Source: Atherix ibis (taxonomy: Eukaryota; Arthropoda; Insecta; Diptera; Athericidae). Taken from it: a stretch of 64,000 nt of DNA. Below, one piece after another: positions 1 to 10,009 of the stretch. Position 1 is the stretch's first letter, and the number at the start of each line of letters is the position of its first letter. Both the position numbers and the translations under genes were made by a program. The notes below the pieces were generated by a model. The model was not told where the DNA came from. It did not search any database and worked only from the letters and a program-made list of their open reading frames with translations. The stretch lies in the NCBI GenBank assembly GCA_958298945.1, contig OY282605.1:113456267-113520266 (forward strand). Reading direction: 5' to 3'.

Positions 1-511
1 AAACTTGAGCATAACTTGCAGGTAATATGCCTTATTGACAGTTCTACCCTGTGGCAAGAACTCATGATGCACCGCGCCCCTGCGATCGAAGAAAACTGTA
101 AGCAAAACCTTCACATTCGACCGAACTTGGCGCGCTTTTTTCGGTCTTGGCTCGTGCGGCAGCTTTCATTGGGATGATTGGGCTTTGGTTTCCACGTCAT
201 AACAATAAACCCATGATTCGTCACCAGTCATGACCCTCTGGAGGAAATGTGGGTCGCCGCGGACAGTCCAACAGCTGTTAAGCAATGTTAATGCGAAGAT
301 GTTTTTGGTCAAAAATGGGCAAAAATCGAAGGCGAGCCAAAACACGTGCAAGCAAAGCAGCTGCCAAAAATTAACTGAACATTCAAAATGGCCGAACTTG
401 TCGGCATAAGTGAGAGACATGAATACCAACATAACGCCACAAAAAATCGAAAATCGAATATACGTAACCTGCGGAAATTCAAAATTCGCGATACCTTTTG
501 AACAGACTTCG
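1..511 (-). mobile_element. Mariner family A copy, left part outside window, internally deleted
   Basis: The right end is a terminal inverted repeat (reverse complement begins CGAAGTCTGTTCAAAAGG) followed by TA at 512-513, the mariner target dinucleotide. The minus strand then reads the 5' leader and, after a deletion that removes the helix-turn-helix region near 305-320, the first catalytic block (TGDESWVY, with the following DVETKAQSSQ) at about 170-240. The block after it continues past position 1. The same family recurs at 54130-55020 and 58316-59453. The reading frame is broken, so this is a relict. Confidence 0.85.
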
Positions 512-513
512 TA

Positions 514-1164
514 TAGTAAATTTTCCATAAAAATTCGTAAAATTTCAGCAAAACAAAACGGTTTAAACAAAAATTGTTTTTAAATATTTTTCAACACTAA
601 AAACTTTGTCGATACTAATTTTTATCGTTTGAATATTAAATTTAACAAAAAATATTTTATTTTTAAGTAAAAGTAGAATAAGAATCATATTTTCGGACAT
701 CATAAAAATTATTCGCGCCGGTTTTTTGTCGAATCAACACCGAAAAAACAAGTCTTTTCTTTTGGTCAATAAAAATATTATAATTAATTAAAGACTGGTT
801 AATTTTGTTAAGAGTAAAATCGGTCAATATTTAATTATGAAAAGAAATTTCGATAAAAAGTTATTATTCGAATTTCTGCCAGCGACTGGAAAAAATTACC
901 TTAACAACAACCACGTTCAACATTAGATTTTTTATTGTCTTATTTTCTTAGAAATATAATAATTTGAGCAACAATCTATCAAAAATTAACAAAATCGTTG
1001 CACACAACAGATACTTTCAATAATCAATTTGTTTTTTACACATTATAAAGGAGAAAAAATCACAATAAATCTAACGCGTTATTTTTAATCCAAAATAAAT
1101 CTTCGCTTTTATAAAATTTGCATGAAAATCATTAAAATATTCCCCCCACTTTGCCTATTTGAAA
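514..1164. other. AT-rich spacer between mariner A and RFC1 3' end
   Basis: This stretch is AT-rich and full of stops in all frames. I see no coding, RNA or repeat structure that I can name. Confidence 0.5.
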
Positions 1165-1180
1165 TTTATTTTAGTTTATT
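1165..1180 (-). promoter_or_regulatory. Candidate polyadenylation signals of RFC1
   Basis: Two AATAAA hexamers lie on the minus strand at 1180-1175 and 1170-1165, about 130-145 bases after the RFC1 stop codon. This spacing suits a short 3' UTR. AATAAA is common by chance in AT-rich DNA, so the call rests on position. Confidence 0.4.
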
Positions 1181-1309
1181 GATGAAATTTCCATATTTTC
1201 TTTCAAACAATCGAAAGTATTTCTCATACAATAATAATAAAGCATAAAAAGCCTTATGGGGAAATAGCAATTATAATAAAAATAATATTGGCAACAATAC
1301 GTAATAAAT

Positions 1310-4300
1310 TCATTTCTTTGATTTTGCACCTTTTGCGGTTGAGGTTTTTTTCGCTGTGCCCCTTTGCGAACTGGATGACGTTGATGCGGTGGGTTTCTTT
1401 TTCGCCTGCAAAAAAAAATAATCAAAAATCAAATTAAATTTTTCATGTGTGGAGAATTTTTGAATTCTGATTTGTTATAACCTTAATGAGCACATCATTT
1501 TCCAAAGTATCATCTTCTTCGTCGTTATCGCTTGTAGTTAGGGTTTTTTGACTATCGGTATACTCTTCGCTACTTCCTAATGCGATCTCATCCCCGTCTA
1601 ATGACTCGGCACGTTTCTTTTTGATGGCAGCATTTGCCGAATAGGAATAGGGAAGTATTTCTTTATTGTAGAGGCGTGTAAGCGCAGCTTTCACTTTACT
1701 GTCAACCGATTCCATGGGATTCTTCTTACCAGGCCAACTGGTCAGTTCGACCAACGACTCAATGTCTTCACGCAATAGTCGGTACTCTTTGATTACTTGC
1801 AAAGCATCTTCAACGCCATCCGTGCCTTTCTTTTTCAATGGATTTATTATGGCAGAAAGCAGGAACGGCGCATAGTCGAGCCGAATACTAAGCCGTGATC
1901 CGGAAGTTCGGACCCGTGTATGGTCGTGAATTTCCTGAGCAAGACGACTACGTTTTGTTGATTTCGAATTTTTTCCTAGCCAACCGGGGAAGGCGATTTG
2001 TCCCGTAAAGTGGCCTGCCATATATTCACCAGGCATAACGGAACTGAACATCGCTTGCATAGGCAGCAGCGACCACGCCGAGTTCGAACGAATGCGTTTA
2101 TCGATCAGATCGCCTAAACTGAGTGAGTTCGCAGCTCGCGCCACTTGCCGAGCAACATCTGGTCTACAAAATATTCTCATTATTTCTGAATGCCCTTCAA
2201 TCAAAACTAAAAAGTAATGAAAAACTTACCTGGGAACTGATGGCGATACCATCAAATAATTCTGCTGTACAAATAGTGGACCAAGACTGTAATCATGGAA
2301 GAACAAGTCGCATTTATCATACAATGTCATATGCTTGTGCTCATCGATTGAAAACACTTTCCGGACTACTTCCCAAGGACCCTAAACAAAGAAAAATTTA
2401 CATTCAAATTCGTATAACGGTATTTTTTGTAGAATTTACAAATTTAAGATCCTTTTTGGCGGTATTATTTTCCGCCACATTATCGGATGTTGGTATGTCT
2501 TTCTTCGCACTAATAAGTGACAAGTGGTTAAGCGTTTGCCGGATGTCGTTATTAGTAGCCGCAATGATTTCTTCTAGTTTAGTGGGTGACAATTTCATGC
2601 CTTCTTTAAACAGAATGGACATGACACCGCCTTTAATCTGCTCGACACGTGGCTTATTAAATCGCAAATCGAAACAGTAATTGACTAGCGATCGCATCTT
2701 TTGGTGATTGCGATCGTTACACATGCAAATTATTGGCACCGAACTATCCTTAATGAGAGAGATCAGTTCTTGAATACCTCCTCGATCCTCGTTTCCGGCC
2801 ATTCCATCGACCTCGTCCATGACGAGAACATGCTTCTTCGATAAGGCTTCATTCGCCCCATGAAAGTAACCATACAACGATTGGTTCGACAATAATTCGG
2901 CCACCTCCACCTTTAATAGTTTCTTACTGCGAGTGTCAGACGCATTGAATTCGACAGCATCGAAGCCGAGTTCTTTGCAAACTAACGAAGCCGTTGTTGT
3001 TTTACCTAAAATAGATACGCACACAGTCGTCGTTGCTTCAATTGAATTTCAGAAAACGACAAAGTATTACCAACTCCTGGTGGCCCAGACAACAGGGCTG
3101 CTTTGAAATAGCTTCCATCGTCATTTTTCGCATACGGATTTGGCCGTTGGAGTTTCTTTTTTCCATCGTGATTTGAGTGCCAGTTAGACAGCCATTTCAG
3201 TAATCTACATAAATGTGTAAATATTAGAAAAAAAATCTCATCCCTTTTTCTATCAAGAAATCAAAAATAGAATTACTTTGCACAACAACTCGCCGCTCCT
3301 TGTTGGCCAATTATTTGTTTGGTAGACGTTGGCTTGTATTTATCAACCCATGGTAGAGATTCTGCATCGACAATACTAATTTTTTGTTCTCCTAATCCTG
3401 GCGGTTCGTCTTTTATTTTTTTCCCTAATTTCATTTCTTTTTGTACTTTTGGCGATGATAATAGCGTTTCCTTTTTAATACTTTTGGAGCCTTCTGCCTT
3501 AGGGCTAGCAAAGCGTTCCTTCTTCACAGTTGGACTCTCTTCGATTTTCTCTTTTTTACTCGGCACTGGACAGTCATTCATTTTTGTTGATTTTTTCGAT
3601 GTAGTTGCAGTTCCACCATTTTCTTTCGGTGCTGCTGAGCCTTTTTTGGACTTTTCACGAATCAAATCGAATAGTCCATCCTCGCTAATAACTTTAATAC
3701 CCAATTCTTCAGCGGTGACGAGTTTTTTTGGACCAGCTTCTTCACCAACGACCATGTAATTAAGCCGCTTGCCAACTGTACTGCTGACCTTCCCGCCAAG
3801 GGATTTGATTAACGACTGGGCTTCTTCTCGCTCTAACGACTCTAAAATCCCAGTCACCAGAAAACTGAGACCAGCCAGACAATTTGGTTTACCCTAAACA
3901 CAGTAAAGAATGACTGACGGGGATAGAAAATAGGAAAATATTCGAGCGTTTACCTCCGGAACTTCCTTGCTGCCAGGATTAAGGACTGCTTGACGATTTT
4001 TGAACTTTTGATAAAGAACTGACTGGATCCGCCGTTTTTCAAATCGGTCCTCATCTGAGAGAACACCTAAGCGAAAAATGAGAAAATATTACTTTAGAAT
4101 CTTTATAAAAATTAGGGAAAAATTCATATTATTCACATTACTTGTTTCTAAATCACTTTTCTTTTCTGGACTTGATGGTTCTCTCTTCTTGGGCTTTTGG
4201 TTTGACGAACCCTCCTCTGTGACCGTAGCTTCTTTCTTCGTAGTACACACAAACTGATTTCCAAATTCGCCCAGTGCGCTTTTCTCTTTTTTAAATATTT

Positions 4301-5021
4301 TAGACTCTGGCGAAATTTTACCCGTTTTAGTTTCACTTTTGGTTTTAGTTTGTTCAGATTTTTGTGGTGTTTTATCATTTTTCGTTGGGGACTTTAAAAC
4401 AAATACCTCAATAGTTTTTTGTAACTTATCAGGTGAAGATTTGGTTGGTGATTTTTTTGGTGACTGTTCACTTTTAAATGGAGATAATTTTTTTTTAGGA
4501 GTTTTCGGTTTTTCAAATAGAATATTCTCATTTAAATTGATTAGAGTTGAGTCTAGCCCATCATCCATCAAAGCAGATTTGTCCGTACCATTTTTAATCT
4601 TTTTCCGGTCAACCCGTACTGGTTCACTACCGAATATTGCGGACACATCAACTTCTTTCTTTTTCTCCTTATTTTTTGGTTCAAATTCACTCAATTTCTT
4701 TAGATTTGGCTTTTTATTCGTTTTTGCCGGTGGTTCTTCCTCGTCATCCGACTCGATAATGCGACGTTTCTTTTGAACAGTTTTTGTTCTTGCCTCCCTT
4801 TTATCTGTTGGAGTCTTTGGAACAACATCATCATCATCATCACTTGACAAGGGTCTGCCTTTCCTTTTAAGAACTGGTGATTCCTTAATATCAGATAATG
4901 CCGGTGGTTGTTTAGTTTTTTTCACAGTAAAAAATGATCGGATATCCTATTGATTATAAATTATTTGTTAAAGAAATACGAAAATACTTTTTAACACAAC
5001 CATTTAACTAACTTTTGACAT
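1310..5021 (-). CDS. RFC1: Replication factor C subunit 1 (clamp-loader large subunit), nine exons
   Basis: RFC1 is the large subunit of the nuclear clamp loader that opens PCNA and loads it on primer-template DNA. My exon model, in transcript order, is 5021-5013, 4946-4142, 4066-3954, 3893-3277, 3204-3071, 3005-2440, 2381-2230, 2163-1482 and 1405-1310. Every junction is GT-AG, all phases join, and the product is 1057 residues. Exon 1 encodes only Met-Ser-Lys; the joined N-terminus MSKDIRSFF resembles the PCNA-binding start of other RFC1 proteins. Residues about 20-270 are a charged, low-complexity linker. A BRCT domain lies at about 313-390. The AAA+ module has Walker A SGPPGVGKTTTAS (K561, T562), NASDTRS at 580-586 and Walker B VLVMDEVDG (D623, E624). 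RFC1-type helical regions follow, for example SNSAWSLLPMQA, and a Lys-rich tail ends in AKSKK. The length is close to vertebrate RFC1. No frameshift or stop is present, so it looks functional. Confidence 0.96.
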
Positions 5022-5071
5022 TTTCTCAATAGTATCTTATAGCAAATCACATTTAATTGAGGTAAATTAGC
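5022..5071 (-). promoter_or_regulatory. Presumed 5' UTR/core promoter interval of RFC1
   Basis: Only 50 bases separate the RFC1 start codon from a plus-strand ATG at 5072. No TATA box stands out. The start context is gagaaaATGTC. If the plus-strand ORF is transcribed this would be a shared divergent promoter; that is inference. Confidence 0.3.
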
Positions 5072-5167
5072 ATGTCTGGCGCTAATAGGGCGCAAAACGA
5101 TGGCTTCTCTTTTGGACAACAACAACCACTTTCGATTGAACAGCTGATTATTCACAATATAATTTAA
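5072..5167 (+). CDS. 31-codon ORF divergent from RFC1, unrecognised
   Basis: A short ORF begins MSGANRAQNDGFSFGQQQ and ends with TAA at 5165-5167. It is clearly less AT-rich than the DNA on its right and its wording is protein-like (SFGQQQPLSIEQLI). No splice donor GT is present before the stop in this frame, so it cannot be a simple internal first exon as it stands. It could be the RFC1 5' UTR read backwards, a small peptide, or the remnant of a divergent gene whose remainder was replaced by the AT-rich DNA from 5170 on. I do not recognise a family. Confidence 0.25.
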   Translation: MSGANRAQNDGFSFGQQQPLSIEQLIIHNII

Positions 5168-6250
5168 GGAATTTTTTTACAAACTTTATTTATAAACACC
5201 TTTAATACAAAAAATACTTATTATTTATTATCAAATTAAAAATATACTTGATTATCGATATCAACTTAAATTAAATACATTATAAATACGAAAAATTTCA
5301 AATATTTTTGTTCGAATTTTTCGCGCACTTACAAGCAAAATTTGACATAAGCTAGTAATAAATATGGCAACCGTGTAAAAATTTCGTGAAAATTATAAAA
5401 ATGGTGAAATGAATTTTTTGAGAGTTGCTTTGAATAATAGTTTTTCTTATATAATATTTATTTGCATTAGTAATTATACATTATATTATCATATTGTATT
5501 ATTTTTTTTTTAAAAAAAAACTCCATTTTAAAAATAAAAATAAAGGTGTTTTTATTTTTAAAAAAGTTGTCGAAATACCTTTGTAAGGTTTTGCAAATAG
5601 ATTTCAATTTTATTTTGATTTAATAGAAAAAATACCTGTTTTTAATTATAAATATATTTATTTTTATATAAAAAAATTATTTGAGAAAACATTTCAATTG
5701 AAAAAAATTGCTTGTTATAAAAATTACACTGAAGTTAGGTAAATTTACATGAAAATATATAAATAAGCCCTGTGTACAAATGTTCCTGAGTTTTATTTTA
5801 AATAAATAGATTTAATTCAATAGTTATTTAACTATTAAATAAAATTAAGGATTTTTTTCTTAAATATTTCAATTAGTTTTTATAAATAGAAATTTTGGAT
5901 TAGCCAATAAAGTTAATCAAAATGAAAATTGAAACATTTGTAGTGTTTTTCAAATAAAGAAAAAAATGGTAAAATATGCAATAGAAAATTTTTATTTTAT
6001 TTTTACAATATGTTGGAAATTATTTATTATATATCTGAGTTGAATCCTTAAAGAAAAATTTCTTATTCCGTGTATGAAAATACAATTAAAAAGACCTAAA
6101 ATAATAAATTGCATTTGTACGGTTATGCAGAAGACTTTTAAATTAAAAACTATTGAATTTTTGTTGTATTTTCATTAAATTTTTTAAAGTATTTTTACTA
6201 TTGAAAAAAAGTATCTATTTTTTCTTAAATAAATAAAACTGGTCTGTTTA
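5168..6250. other. Very AT-rich intergenic DNA
   Basis: Homopolymer A/T runs and TTTTTAAATA-like words dominate. No gene, RNA or clear repeat unit is visible. Confidence 0.5.
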
Positions 6251-6473
6251 TATGTATTATCAGAGATAATATAGTTTTATGCCTAATATTAAACATTACA
6301 AATGCAAATTTTGCAGGAGAGTTTGTTTGATTGGTTGTGAGCAAGGTCTCAAAGCTATGTACCAGGCAGGGGCCATATCGAAGCATCACGACGGTTTGAG
6401 TGTTCAAATAGACAAGTTAGAAAAAGTTTTCTTTTTTTCTTTTAATTTGAGTAAATCTGAGCAATTTTCTTTC

Positions 6474-7431
6474 CTAGAATTTTTGATTAGTTGTCGAGTA
6501 AATCCGTTTGGCGATGGTCTGCCAGTGTGTAGCGAGGAAAGTCTCACTATTTTCCCTTTCTGTGTATTTGGTAGACGTTGATGCTTTTAGTTGCCGCGAG
6601 ATGAGTAGATTAATGAATGCCGCGAATATCGTGGGAACTGGGCAGAGGAGAACCTCTTTTGCAAGCCGATCAGAATATTCGTTGCCAGGAATGCCTAAAT
6701 GCCCCGGCACCCGATGTCTTATATCATTTAGTGCCAGGTCTGTCCTGTAGCCACGAATAGCGTTTAAAGCAGCCAGGCTATCGCTAAAAATAATCGCTTC
6801 ATGGCCATTTTCAAGTTTATTATTTACAGCATCTTCTACCGCAAAAGATGTTAAATTGTCATTAGTTGCCGCATCAGTAAAATAAATTGCGGTATTACCT
6901 AATCGATTCAGATCATGCTTAAACAATGTACGGAAGCATAATGAGTTGGCTGCCGTTTTTTTAAATTGGGACCGAAATTCTTAACACCGCTACCATCCAA
7001 GGCATCCATGCCGGGTCTGGACGAGTATTTAGGATGCTGTGAAGTGGGATGGTGAGATTCCTTTACATTTCGGTCAGGATTAGTGAGAGGCAGAAGGACC
7101 CCTTTTTGCTAAAATGGGAGTGTTCAACATGTTTTTAATCAGGGAGCACAATGGGGATATTCAGACTAGCGGAGGTTTTTTAGATGAATCAGTACCTGAC
7201 GTTGAGGAGAAGGTGTAATAAAGGAGTTCGGCCAGTTTCAACTTGCAGAGAAACCACCTGTGAAGTGCGGTGTACTCCACTGGTTAATCTTATGCAGCGG
7301 TTGACCGTTGCCTCAATTTTATGGAGACATGCCTTAGACATTTTAGCACACACGGTGAGCATGCTGCCTGCAAAAAGAGCATTAGTCACTCGTATTGCTT
7401 CATCCTGTCTGACCTTACTTTTCCTGCCCAC
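6474..7431 (-). pseudogene. Non-LTR retrotransposon relict: RT thumb and RNase H region
   Basis: Reading the minus strand from 7431, a segment of the type found after the RT palm (KIEATVNRCIRLTSGVHRTS, then a hydrophobic stretch around LQVETGRTPLLHLLL) is followed at about 6926-6474 by an RNase H-like segment. That segment has FTDAATNDN, then IIFSDSLAALNAIRGY and VPGHLGIPGNEYSDRLAKE. The order RT then RNase H is typical of I, R1 and LOA type non-LTR elements. Frames are broken between the blocks. An RT palm fragment in the same orientation at 9776-9970 may be the upstream part of the same copy, separated by later insertions. Confidence 0.7.
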
Positions 7432-7559
7432 AAGAACCCTAACTAACCGGTGGATTGATAGAACCTTATAAACAGTATATTTAGTTTGAGGGTCCTATCT
7501 ACATCTAAGGGTAATCGTAGATGCAGATAGGAACCTCAAAAACTGACACCTACAATACT

Positions 7560-8730
7560 AATGGCATCCGCTAAGGGAAGGTGTTTGAGGGGTACCTCAG
7601 GGCTCTGTCGTGAGGCCACTCTTGTGCAACGTCATGTACGACGGCCTACTCTATCTGGAATTACCGCCGATCACAACACTCGTGGCTTTCGCGGGTGACG
7701 TAGCGGTTGTCCTTGTAGCCAAACACCTGGAGGAACTAGAAGCCGCATTCTCCACCACCATCCGGAGGATAAGACAGTAGATGAAATCGGCAGACCTGTC
7801 TTTGGCGGAAAATAAGACCGAGGCACTCCTTGTGAGTAGCCGGAAGAAAATGGAGACCATCACCATAAGAGCAGGCGACCACGACATCCAGTCGCTACCC
7901 TACATCCGGTATCTAGGAGTGGTCTTCGATACCAGACTCAACTACAAGATGCACATCTCCAGCGTCAGCAGAAAGGCATCAGCAGTACAGGACGCGCTTT
8001 CGCGGATAATGCCCAATATCGGTGGGCCCAGGCAAATCCGAAGGCGACTACTGGCAACTGTAGTTACCTCCGTCCTGCTATACGGAGCGCCAGTGTGGGC
8101 GAAATCGCTAGAGTTAACAACATACCGCAAGACAATGTCATCAGTCCAGCGGCTCTCAGCGATCAGAGTAGCGTCAGCATACCGAACGGTATCACACGAT
8201 GCGGTCAACGTTGTAGCATCATGCCCACCCATCGACGTCCTGGCAGGAGAGCGTGAATGCCAACACCGTAGGAAGAAGGAAAAGCGGTGAAAGGTCCTCT
8301 GTGAAGAGGAGAGACCCGAGAGTCTTCGCCTCTGGCATGAGCGATGGGAAAGCTCGACGAAGGATCGGTGGACTCATCGGCTGATCCCAGATGTCACCAA
8401 ATGGGTCACTCGCTTGCACGGGGAAGTCGGGTATTACATCACCCAACTCTTGGCTGGGCATGGATGCTTTCGGGCATACTTGCACAGATTCAAGAGAACT
8501 GACTCCCCAAACTGTCATCACTGCCGCGATGTGATCGAAGATGTGAGCACGTATTCTTCCAATGCACCTTCTACGAGGGGACACGGGCAGATCTGGAGAA
8601 AAATCTGGACCGTTCCATCAGTCCCGAAAACATAGTGGAGTGCATGCTGAAGACCCAATCGGCTTGGAACAGAGTTGCAGATTACGCGGAATCTTTAATC
8701 AAGGATCTTCGGACCACGTACGAAGAATAG
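7560..8730 (+). pseudogene. R1-clade non-LTR retrotransposon, 3' part of ORF2
   Basis: The palm block GVPQGSVVRPLLCNVMYDG is followed by LVAFAGDVAVVLVAK, where the catalytic FADD motif is FAGD: an Asp has become Gly. Downstream come LAENKTEALLVSSRKK, IRYLGVVFDTRLNY, ATVVTSVLLYGAPVWAKS and YRTVSHDAVNVVASCPPIDV, all characteristic of R1-clade ORF2. A C-terminal zinc-knuckle remnant (CHHCRDVIEDVSTY) and the end SLIKDLRTTYEE before TAG at about 8728 close the ORF. Stops and frameshifts, for example near 7780 and 8288, show it is dead. The 5' part is missing. Confidence 0.82.
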
Positions 8731-8795
8731 GCCGCGAGGCGTCATAATATCGAGACAGTAGTAATATCAAATAAGAACGCCCCGGCGAAGTAGTA

Positions 8796-9500
8796 CGAGG
8801 GTCATTCAACAAGTACTTAGCCTACAAAAGAAAAACGAAAATTTTGGAAAGGTGGCAATTTATTTTTCCACATAATCTCCTTCAAGCTCGATACACTTGG
8901 CCCAGCGATGATCTAACTTTTTTAACCCGTCCAAAAAATACATTTTCTCGAGGGAAGCAAAATAGGCCTCCGTGGGGACGATGACGTCCTCGTTCGACTC
9001 AAATCTATTCCCGGAGAGTACGGTGGATGGGGCAGCAATTCGTAGCGCAATTCGACCAATTTGGCCATGGCGACGGCGGAGGTGTGAGCCGGCGCGTTGT
9101 CATGGTGAAACAGCACTTTTTTCTTCGCAAAGCGGGGCCGCTTTTTCTTCAATTCGACGTCAAATCGGCCCAATAAGTCAGCATAGTAGCGCCCCGTGAT
9201 TGTTTTACCCTTCTCGAGGTAATCGATGTGGATCACACCTTGTGAATCCCAGAAAACGGTGGCCATCGCCTTTCCAGCCGATCGAACAGTCTTCGCCTTC
9301 TAAGGAGCACGTTCGGCAGGTGAAGTCCACTGTTTCGACTGTTCCTTGGTCTCTGGTGTGTACCAGTGAATCCATGTTTCGTCGACGGTCACGAAACGAT
9401 GCAAGAACTCCGCTGGATTGCGCTGAAACAGCGCCAAACACGTCGCCGATGTGGTCTCACGGTTGCGCTTGTTTTCCGGTATTCTCACGGTTGCGCTTGT
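8796..9500 (-). mobile_element. Irritans-type mariner, 5' half and third catalytic Asp lost
   Basis: The left end is an inverted repeat CGAGGGTCATTCAACAAG preceded by TA at 8794-8795. On the minus strand the product reads FLHRFVTVDETWIHWYTPE (first catalytic Asp), VMATVFWDSQGVIHIDYLEK and LFHHDNAPAHTS (second Asp), as in irritans-subfamily mariners. After PPYSPG the sequence jumps to FESNEDVIVPTEAYF, so the block carrying the third catalytic Asp is deleted. The C-terminus GDYVEK ends near 8862. No right inverted repeat is visible: the copy stops near 9500, where a short direct repeat (TCTCACGGTTGCGCTTGT at 9454-9472 and 9483-9500) is found. Confidence 0.85.
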
Positions 9501-9676
9501 ATTTACAAAGAGTGCCGCCGGGGAACCATCGTTCCGGGAGCAAGGGTAGAGGTACAGGTAGGTTTTAGCGAGGTAAAAATCCCGCATAACTCGCCTGGTA
9601 GGTAGAAGGTCTTCCAGGCGAGTACCTTTTGAAGGTTTCCCCCTGTACCTCATTAATCTAAACTTAAAAAAAAAAG
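9501..9676 (+). mobile_element. 3' UTR and poly(A) end of an R1-like non-LTR element
   Basis: The stretch has the look of an R1-clade 3' UTR: GCCGCCGGGGAACCATCG, then a GTTTTAGCGAGGT/AAAATCCCGCATAACTCGC segment, and a terminal A run at about 9666-9676. It is far more GC-rich than its surroundings. It lies on the same strand as the R1 ORF that ends at 8730, so it may be the tail of that same copy, split by the mariner between them. Confidence 0.55.
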
Positions 9677-9775
9677 GGAAAATGTTTGTTTCCCCTCAAG
9701 CGATAACGCACTGGTATGCCACTCTTTCCTGCTTTGTCGAACTCTATAATAGTACCATTTGTATGGCAACACGAC

Positions 9776-9970
9776 CTAACATGATGGCGTATGGTCCGAA
9801 GTATCAAGGCGGCATTCACTGTGGTTTTTTTTAGCCATCAAAAAAAAGATATTGTCCGCGTATATAAAATGAGGAATGTCGGCCAAAGAGAAGGATAGGG
9901 AATGAAGATATACGAGTATATTAAATATAGTAGTGGAAAGACGAGATCCCTGTGGAATACCATTCTTCAT
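9776..9970 (-). pseudogene. Reverse transcriptase palm fragment
   Basis: The minus strand encodes KNGIPQGSRLSTTIFNILVY and then PHFIYADNIFFL. The first is the GxPQGS block and the second the YxDD box of a non-LTR RT, with the last Asp replaced by Asn (YADN). This fragment has the same orientation as the RNase H relict at 6474-7431. Confidence 0.75.
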
Positions 9971-10009
9971 GTTTTTTGTAGCAGAGTAGACAGTAAAATT
10001 TGTGTTATG

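Noticed and set aside
166..570. 134-residue minus-strand frame beginning MFKPFCFAEILRIF
   Set aside because: Its first half is mariner leader and flanking DNA outside the inverted repeat; only the last part is transposase.
2123..4776. Plus-strand open frames opposite RFC1 exons (2123-2680, 3319-3759, 4339-4776)
   Set aside because: They are antisense shadows of RFC1 exons, rich in Ser and Phe from reversed Lys and Asp/Glu codons, with no recognisable domain.
9300..9653. 117-residue minus-strand frame treated as one mariner protein
   Set aside because: Only the C-terminal part (to about 9500) is mariner; the first half is antisense of an R1-like 3' UTR.
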